From Azolla caroliniana (Eukaryota > Polypodiophyta), in assembly GCA_043228905.1 (NCBI GenBank), contig JBHGNT010000020.1, forward strand, positions 806,001 through 870,000: a DNA stretch of 64,000 bases, read 5' to 3'. The translations under genes were made by a program, and so were the position numbers. The notes beneath the pieces were generated by a model. The model was not told where the DNA came from. It saw nothing but the letters and a program-made list of their open reading frames with translations, and did no database searches. This document shows, piece after piece, positions 57,501-64,000 of the stretch. Within the stretch, counting starts at the first letter, position 1; every line of letters starts with the position of its first letter.

Positions 57501-57875
57501 ATCAGTTCTTCTTCACTTGTCGTGAATTGTCGACGCTCCCTTCTGATCCGAACACTTCTTTGAATCGGCACTGTCGGTTCCTTTCTCTTTCTGGAAATGC
57601 CAACAATTCTTCTGGAAGTGCCCCAACTTCCGACAATAGAAGCAAGTAGGCCTCCCCCTTGACTTCGAACTCGTCCCCGATTTGTCTCGGTTTTGGGGAC
57701 TCCGATACCGGCCTCTTCCCCAATTGTGGTCATCTTCCGTGACCAAGGCCTTCGGATCGGTTCCGAACTCCCGGTCCTTCCGGAGAGCTTCTTCATCTAG
57801 CAAGCTTGACTTGACTCTTGTTAGGGACAACTGTTTTCCTTCCGGCCTGGCGTTGCCCAACGTGACAACTAGCGT
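57500..57875 (-). pseudogene. Host copia gag C-terminal half with zinc knuckle
   Basis: Continues Gag after the solo LTR: VVTLGNARPEGKQLS, then a basic linker and the knuckle CFYCRKLGHFQKNC near 57610-57655. The same Gag without interruption is preserved at 241-592. Confidence 0.85.
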
Positions 57876-58993
57876 TGTCGTGAAGATTTTCGGCAATAGT
57901 GTGAAAATCCCATAAAACGTACGAAATCGAGTATGAATCACATAATGCAATAATTGTGAAGATAACATTTTAAATAAATTTAATATCTAAGTACAAAATG
58001 ATGGAGGTTTCGAATGCACTTTATTACACGAGAAACGGACAACTAAATGTCAAGATATGAGGGTATAAAGTTTGTGAAAGGAAAAGAGAAAATTGTGAGA
58101 TATCCCACATAGGCACGACAAATACGGCTCTCATCATATATAAGGTAGAGCAAAAGATATTATCTTTGTGTCTATGTGTGGAGCATAGAGAGTTCAAGGT
58201 AACTAAGAGTGGAGGTGGGCTAGCTACTCGTAAAGGGTTTTGGCCAACCAAAACTGGACCGGCGATGGAGCTGGTGATCCGGTGGCATCCGGCGGCGGTG
58301 AGACGACGGCATCCGGCGGCAGCACCAGTATCCGACGACAACCGACGACGACGATGGCATTTGGCGAGGCACCGATAACCGACGGCATTCGACAAACCGA
58401 CGTCCGGTGACTAGATAAATAAATATATAAATATATATACATATATACATATACAAGGAGGGCAAGTAAGGATTCGAACCTTGCACCTCCGAGTTAGGAG
58501 TCAATTGGCTTACCATTAAGCCATGCCATTTAGTTGAATTTATATTTCTATCATTATACTTTTACATGTAAATTCTTATACATGAGAGCTAAAATGAGTG
58601 ACATGGTTATCATGCACCACATGTAATACATAAGCGCCAAATGGCAAACATGCATTTTATACATGTCTTGTACCCTCACATGCATCATATGCATGAGAGC
58701 ATCTATAAAAGAAGGAGGGGGGAGGAGAAAAAACACGTTTTTTTTGGGTTATGAAATTAAGAAGAAGAAATTCGTTATCAAATTGATGGTGTAACTTGTT
58801 TCTTTAATCCAAAGATAAAAGTTCAATCAATCTCTCTCAATCGTTGAATCTCAACTTCTCTTTTTCCCAATCTATCTTAAGTACTTTCTCGCTAAAGCTT
58901 CCGCCAAAGCTTGTACCGACTTTGAATCCTTCCGGTCCAAAACCCCGGCGGTTCCGCCTCACGATCCACGCGTAGTGACGGATCTTCACGACA
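57876..58993 (+). mobile_element. Solo LTR B (1.1 kb)
   Basis: Same family as solo LTR A: TGTCGTGAAGAT to ATCTTCACGACA, with a TATA box (CTATAAAAGAAGG) near 58703. The flanking 4-mers GCGT and ACGT fit a 4-bp duplication with one mutation. It splits the host Gag between DSWET and LVVTLGN. A tRNA-like sequence lies on its minus strand at 58461-58527. Confidence 0.85.
58461..58527 (-). other. tRNA-like sequence inside solo LTR B
   Basis: 67 nt on the minus strand with a D-arm-like GCTTAATGGTAAGC, a CTCCTAA loop, a T-arm/B-box AAGGTTCGAATCCTT and a partly paired GGCATGG/ACTTGCC acceptor. The anticodon stem is poor. It recalls tRNA-Arg(CCU), but this is a loose match. Confidence 0.45.
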
Positions 58994-59436
58994 ACGTCTC
59001 CCAACTATCCAGGAGGGAACTAAGCAGGAGTAATGTGAGTACCTCATCGGCAAGAGGTACTTCCAACGAGGTTGCCTGGTGAATCAGTCCCTGGAAGGCA
59101 TTCATGTGCTCTGCCATACTGAAGCCATCCTGGTACCGGAGCCTCACTAGCTTCCGAAATACCAAAACCCGATTAACGACATTCTTGTTCTGGAACATGA
59201 TGCCGATCTTCTCCCAGAGTTCATGAGCCTTGCTCTCTTCATTGAAGTTGTTGTATAGGCTCATGTCGATGAAGCATCGGATGTATGCCGTCGTCTTCAT
59301 GTGCATCACCTCCCACATTGTGGCGTCGATCTTATCCAGTCTCTTGTCCCTGAACTGAACCGGCAACCAAAGTTCTTTAACCACCAGCATATCCCTCATC
59401 TTCGACTTCCACACTGAGTAGTTGGAGCTGCTGAGC
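58994..59436 (-). pseudogene. Host copia gag N-terminal half
   Basis: Gag reads SSSNYSVWKSKMRDMLVV, ELWEKIGIMFQNKN and MNAFQGLIHQATSLEVPL, ending at DSWET where solo LTR B begins. The apparent N-terminal residues encoded further right (to 59483) are the complement of the inverted leader and not real Gag. Confidence 0.85.
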
Positions 59437-59516
59437 AATTTTCCGCGCTTTTCTTCACAATCTGGTATTAGAGCGAACAACATAGGAAATGGAAGAATCG
59501 TTTAGTGACATGTTCA
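59437..59516 (+). other. Microinverted segment: copia LTR end, PBS and gag start
   Basis: The element runs on the minus strand, but here the plus strand reads LTR end (TTCCGCGCTTTTCTTCACA), then PBS TGGTATTAGAGC at 59463-59474, then a gag-like ATG at 59489. The intact order of the LTR end is seen at 46849-46875. The segment is bounded by GAGCAATT-type inverted motifs. Confidence 0.8.
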
Positions 59517-60019
59517 TGCTTGGCCACAACCGAGTCTTGAATTAGAGAAATGGGAATGAAACACAGAAATGGGAAGTAGAGAGTACATAGAATATTTATG
59601 TGCAAAACCCTAATAGGGTAAAAAACCACGGGAGCCCACAGACTCCAAACTATCACTACATGAGAAAGGTACAATCAGAGACTCGAAGGCAACGACCTCG
59701 AGCTCTGTTTCTTCGCAGAGCGGCGGTTACAACAGAGTATCGCGCTGTATCTCTCTCTCTCTCTCTATACAACACTTATACACATACAAAATATGACAAC
59801 AACTACCAACACCCAAAAGTGATTGCCCTAAGTCATATATATACTTATATGAACTTAGGGCTATTTACAAATATAGTCTCAATAAGCTTACTCAAAACAT
59901 ATTTAATGGTATGTCTTCTCTTTTGGTTCTCACTGGGTTCATCCGATCCGGTTTCCGGATCTCATCGGGTCCTCTTCATTCATAACTGGATCCCATCCGG
60001 AGGGACCGATTTCCCAACA
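59517..60019 (-). repeat. 5' LTR of the host copia element (main part)
   Basis: Matches 46871-47364 and ends at CCCAACA just before the CTTTA duplication. The last ~22 bases of the LTR lie in the inverted segment to its left. Confidence 0.9.
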
Positions 60020-60148
60020 CTTTAGAGCAATACGTCCATTGGATAAACAAAATCTATTCGATTCGATTCAACAATACATTGCTAGACGAGTTTCATAACT
60101 ACATTGTAAGAACATAGGAACAAATTTTATTAATATGATGTTTAGCTT
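60020..60148 (+). repeat. tRNA-Gly-like array, middle fragment
   Basis: Resumes the array right after the nested complex (CTTTAGAGCAATACG, as in CTTTAGAGCAGTACT of other units) and ends at the LTR starting at 60149. Confidence 0.85.
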
Positions 60149-60249
60149 TGTTAATAATTAAGTGATTAATTAAGGGTTAATTAGTACCTAATTATGTGAT
60201 TAGTTGATAAGCAGAAGATTAAGTGATATGTGTGTGTATGTGTGTGAGA

Positions 60250-60303
<54 letters not shown>

Positions 60304-60631
60304 CTTATGAACAACACAATATGGGGGATGAGTAACTATATTAAATTAGCATAAAAAACAACATCATCATCATCAAATACAAAAATACCTACAATGAGGT
60401 ATATATAGATCTCATGTGCAAGGGTGCACATGTGTGAGGATAATATAGTTACAAAAGTGTAAGTCCTATATTAAATGTACTTGGGAGTGGAGGATCTAGA
60501 ATATCCCACTTAAGTACAAGGTACTATTTAAGGCGTTATAGTCAACACTTCTAACTAGATTCTATCTAGGTAACTACGAAGTTACATGGTTGACTAACTA
60601 ACTAAACTAAGTTGAGCTTGATCTCTCAACA
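60149..60631 (-). repeat. 3' LTR of the second minus-strand copia element
   Basis: On the minus strand TGTTGAGAGATCAAGC to ATTATTAACA, with a TATA box (CTATATATACC) and an (AG)n run of about 45 bp at 60254-60298. The polypurine tract GAGCTTGAGGGGGCG adjoins it on the right. The likely 5' LTR partner is missing. Confidence 0.82.
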
Positions 60632-62990
60632 CGCCCCCTCAAGCTCAAGTACGGGGCATCCGATGTCTGCTTTGGCTTTGGACATTTGGATCTTCGATTC
60701 GGTATTGTTTCTTTCGACGTCGACTTCTTTGTGGCAGTTTCGATTCCTCCCCCTCAAGCCTGTGGAGAAGGCTTGTTGTGCGAAATTGGCCGACTGCTTT
60801 CACCCATTGTGGGTTACAAGCCACTTTTGTAGAGCTCTTGGGCTCTTGTTCGGTCGCTACCTTCATCGCGAAGGCGTAATGATGGGCCATATACTCATTG
60901 TAGCCGAGCCGAGTGATAGGATCCTTCTGTCTAGAAGAGCGTGAAAGTTTTTCGCTCGCCGATGTGAGCACCTTCTTTACTCCGGGTGTACGCATGATGG
61001 GTACACCAAACTCACTGTCTAGTGAGGGAGCCGATCCATCTGAATCATTGTCGTCGGGGTGCTCGACTTCGTATTCGGGCATCTCACCTTTGCCTTTGTC
61101 CAAGTTCGTACTTGTCCGTGACGTGCTTGGGTCGTGTGGGGGCTCTTGTGGCCCACTAGGCCTTTCCATAATTGGACTTTCTTCGAACATGTGTTCGAAT
61201 CGATCTCCACTTCTACGTTTGGTTTGGCGGATTCCGGGTCGAGCGGAGTCGGAGTCGAAGTTGTCTCTGGTGCGTACCAAGATGCGGACTCATCGAAGAC
61301 TACGTCTCGACTTACCCGAACCGCTTGGGTAGAAGGGTTGAACCACTTGTATGCCTTCTTCGTGGACGAGTATCCTATGAGGATACATTCCTCCGACTTC
61401 GCGTCGGGCTTCTGCCAGTTTTCGTTCGGGATGCGTACATTCGCAATGCTTCCTAACACCTTGAGGTGTGACAGGATCAGCTTCCTTCTGACGAGGAGCT
61501 TGTATGTAGTTAGTTCATGCACTCCATTAGTGGTGCATCGATTCATGAGATAGACAGCCGTGGATGCCGCTTCGGCCCAATAGAAATTCGACATGTGCTT
61601 CTCATGCATCATGGTGCATGCTACCTCGAGTATTTGCCGATTTTTCCTTTCGACGACTCCATTTTGTTGGGGTGTGTGTCGGCATGAGAATTCTCTCCGA
61701 ATGCCTTCACTTTGGAGGTAGGAGGTGAACTTGTCGGAGAAGTACTCCTTGCCTCCATCCAATTGTAGGCATCGAATGTGCCGACCAGTTCCTTTGGAAG
61801 TGGGAGAGCACTTCACTTTTCTTCTTCATCGGGTAGATCCACGCGTAGCGCGAGTAGTCATCGATGAAGGTTACGTAGTATCGGCATCTGCCGATCGTCG
61901 GTGTTTGAGCCGGTCGCCATACATCCGAGTGTATGATGTCGAGGAGGCCTTTGCTTGCGGAGCTCTCCTTCGGAAATGGGAGTTGATGTTGTTTGCCGAG
62001 TTGGCATGCTTCGCATACTCAGTCGACTCATTTCGACTTGAATGTCGGAAGTCTAATGACGACTCCCTTGGTTTGCATCGCTCGAAGCCATTGGAGGTTT
62101 ATGTGGCCGATTCTCTTGTGCCACAACTCGATGCTTGTCTCGGTTTTGAGACCTTTAGCGTACATTGCTGATTTCACCTTGTTCGAATTGAAGATGAACA
62201 TTTGACCATCTCTCCGCCCCTTAGCTATGAGTCGGCCATCTTTCTCGATGAAGCATCCTTCTTTGTTGAAGCGAACTTCCATTCATTGCTCCACGATTTG
62301 GCCTACCGAGACCAAATTATTCGTTATCATGGGCACATGCAAGACATTCTTGATGCAATTGTTCTTGCCATCGTTCCCGAATGGAACATTGCTGATGTGT
62401 CGAATGGGATGCGTGGTGTCAGCTCCTGTGTCTATGTAGCCGGGTCGATCCGGTGTATGCAAGTCATTGAACCACTCTTTGTGGGATTTCATGTGATGTG
62501 AGGCACCGGAATCGACGAACCACACGTCTTCCGAATTGGAGGTGCTTGCAGAGTCGGAGGCCGTCATAGAGTTCGCTCTATGCCTCATTACGAATAGTCC
62601 GCCGTAGTCGTCGTATTCGGACTTGGTGGCGTAGTTTGTGAGTTGTTGACTTGTTGAAGGCGACACACATCTCCTTTTCCTACACTCCGCCTCGTAGTGG
62701 CCGATTTTGCCGCAATAATTGCAAGTTGCAGGCCTCGTTTGCCGGCCATGTTTGGCGTGGAAGCTCCCCCTTCTTCTGAAGATTCCTCGATGACTTCCGT
62801 GAAGGTTTGAGTTCCCTTCATGTGATAAGTCCAATTGACCTCTTCTACCACCACGACCTCGTCCTCGACCACCGTCCGAATTCGAGAAGAACATTTGTCC
62901 TTCCGAATTCGAGAAGAACATTGATTGGAGGTTGAAGAATGAAGGAGGGTTTTCTCTCGCCAAGATTGCTGTTCATAATGGATCGAATCG
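60632..62990 (-). pseudogene. Second copia internal region, 5'-truncated and RT-deleted
   Basis: Read from right to left: a late Gag with zinc knuckle CNYCGKIGHYEAEC, protease VWFVDSGASHHM (about 62500), a pre-integrase WHKRIGHINLQWLRAM, integrase pieces (CEACQLGKQHQ, FIDDYSRYAWIYPM, LDGGKEYFSDKF, HTPQQNGVVERKNR) and the linker up to NEYMAHHYAFAMKVATEQEP. It then jumps at QWVKAV directly to the polypurine tract, so RT and RNase H are deleted. At 62990 it ends abruptly inside gag against the 3' half of a tRNA-Gly-like sequence. Stops and frameshifts are present throughout. Confidence 0.85.
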
Positions 62991-64000
62991 TCCAAGCAAT
63001 AAACCCGAGTTCAACTCTCGATAAGCGCACACCATGTTATTTCAACCATAACCTACGATCGGAAAGAGAAATCCAATCAATTCCCTTTGACAATGTCACA
63101 TTGTTCAAGAGTTTTAGTAACAGAGTCTAAAAACTCTCCAACAAATTCAATTCCTATAAATATTTGGTCAAAAAACAGTTTCTCGAAACTAGTTTCGTTT
63201 TTATCTTATAAGTATGTTAGGGTCAACTTTTGCTCGCTCAGATAAAAAATGGTAAAGATTAAGGACTCAGGTTCAGATGAGATATCTATGCCCTTGTACC
63301 CCTACAATTAGGATATTTATCTAGAAAGCAATAGGCCAGGCTTCGACATTCCGCAAGCGCTTTTCCTGGAAAGCAATAAACTAGCTTCATATGAGATATC
63401 TATGCCCCTATATCCCTACAGTTAGGATATTTTTCTGGAAAGCAATAGACCAAGCTTCGACATTCTGCAAGCGCATGCTATGTGCTTTAGAGCAGTACTT
63501 CAATTGGACAAGAAATATATATACGATTCGATTCAAGAATATGACATTGTTGGATGAGTTTCATAACTAGATTGTAAGAACACGTGAACAAATTGAATTA
63601 ATCTGATGTTTAGCTCAAACAAGGTGTTTTTGTGTACTTGTTTCATTTGTATGCTAGAAGAAAGTAAGGCTGACTATTCGTTCGCTAAGGTAACAATTGG
63701 TAAAGGTTCAGGATTCACATTGATATGCTACTGTTCCACAATAATTTTATCTTGTATATTTTTTGTTTGTGATAAAATTCCCTTGTAAGTAGGCTCAGAT
63801 TGCGCTTGTAGTCCAACAGTCAGGATAATTGCCTTCCATGCAATAGATCCGAGTTCAACTCTCGGCAAGCACACACCATGTTATTTACACCACTACTTAA
63901 GATGCAAAAGAGAAAACTTTACAATTCCCTTCGACAATGTGACATTGCTCGAGAGTTTCATTAGGGGAGTGTAAAAAGTCTCCAACAAATTGAATTCCGA
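62991..64000 (+). repeat. tRNA-Gly-like array, right part
   Basis: Begins with the 3' half of a class-1 tRNA-like sequence (62991-63029), then class-2 segments near 63290 and 63406, a near-complete class-1 sequence at 63802-63873, and the usual AAAAAGTCTCCAACAAATTG-type landmark at the window edge. The array continues beyond the window. Confidence 0.85.
63802..63873 (+). other. tRNA-Gly(UCC)-like sequence, class 1
   Basis: GCGCTTG/CAAGCAC acceptor with one mismatch, loop CTTCCAT, T stem CCGAG/CTCGG intact, and a weakened anticodon stem (ATTGC/GCAAT intact, loop changed at its last base). No TTTT terminator is close. Confidence 0.7.

Larger units (their letters stand above)
46849..60019 (-). 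mobile_element. Nested complex: minus-strand Ty1/copia host with four later insertions
   Basis: LTRs lie at 46849-47364 and about 59437-60019, in minus orientation, flanked by the target-site duplication CTTTA (46844-46848 and 60020-60024). Removing the inserts (gypsy 48882-54840 with its own nested element, solo LTRs 55026-56127 and 57876-58993, and their duplications) leaves about 5.0 kb, the usual size of a complete copia element with order gag, protease, integrase, RT and RNase H. The host is the oldest layer: its frames carry stops and frameshifts, and its 5' LTR/PBS/gag junction is inverted. Confidence 0.92.

Noticed and set aside
59454-59483. Apparent Gag N-terminus beginning MLFALIPD on the minus strand
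   Set aside because: It is the complement of the inverted primer-binding site and leader, not a genuine start.
44588-63873. Functional tRNA-Gly genes
   Set aside because: All visible copies have at least one stem, loop or acceptor defect and no near TTTT terminator, so I list them as tRNA-like.

Overview
The window is nuclear DNA of a vascular plant, most likely an angiosperm. It has spliced genes with plant-type introns, a trihelix transcription factor, Ty1/copia and Ty3/gypsy LTR retrotransposons primed by initiator tRNA-Met, hAT-type MITEs and many long microsatellites. The LINE proteins and one gypsy element (PEG10/sushi-like Gag plus chromodomain) look unlike the usual grass or eudicot families, so an early-diverging lineage is possible. 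I cannot name the species.

Only two host genes are well supported. At 18908-20818 (+) there is a single-exon trihelix (Myb/SANT-like) transcription factor of 636 residues. At 39285-31874 (-) there is a 13-coding-exon WD40 gene encoding an AMBRA1-like protein of 817 residues, with a 5' UTR intron. All exon phases are consistent across its splice sites.

Layout: 1-4.5 kb holds decayed copia pieces on both strands. 6147-13258 is a full-length, very young gypsy chromovirus (474-bp LTRs with two differences, 5-bp TSD, PBS) with one in-frame stop in gag. 13.3-17.6 kb is gene-poor. 17.6-23 kb holds the trihelix gene with a roughly 540-bp hexanucleotide array upstream. 23.1-27.6 kb is a nearly intact LINE on the minus strand, whose ORF1 and ORF2 lie in the same frame separated only by a TGA-CGG stop context. 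27.96-28.95 kb is a second LINE remnant on the plus strand. 31.9-40.6 kb is the AMBRA1-like gene with repeats and a MITE in its introns. 41.2-41.7 kb is a second MITE. 43.1-44.0 kb is the start of a truncated copia element.

From 43.98 kb to the end, the original DNA was a tandem array of roughly 0.9-kb repeats carrying tRNA-Gly(UCC)-like sequences, now split by retrotransposons. The largest interruption, 46849-60019, is a five-element nest. A roughly 5-kb minus-strand copia element (TSD CTTTA) received a plus-strand gypsy chromovirus (48882-54840, TSD CTCAT). The gypsy in turn received a minus-strand non-autonomous LTR element (49961-51963, TSD ACGCG). Two 1.1-kb solo LTRs (55026-56127 and 57876-58993) also landed in the copia host. 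A second truncated minus-strand copia lies at 60149-62990.

There is no operon-like or defence-system logic. The biology of note is the LINE ORF1/ORF2 stop context, the tRNA-Gly-like array, a microinversion that reverses the copia primer-binding site, and the hairpin minisatellite inside the non-autonomous element.
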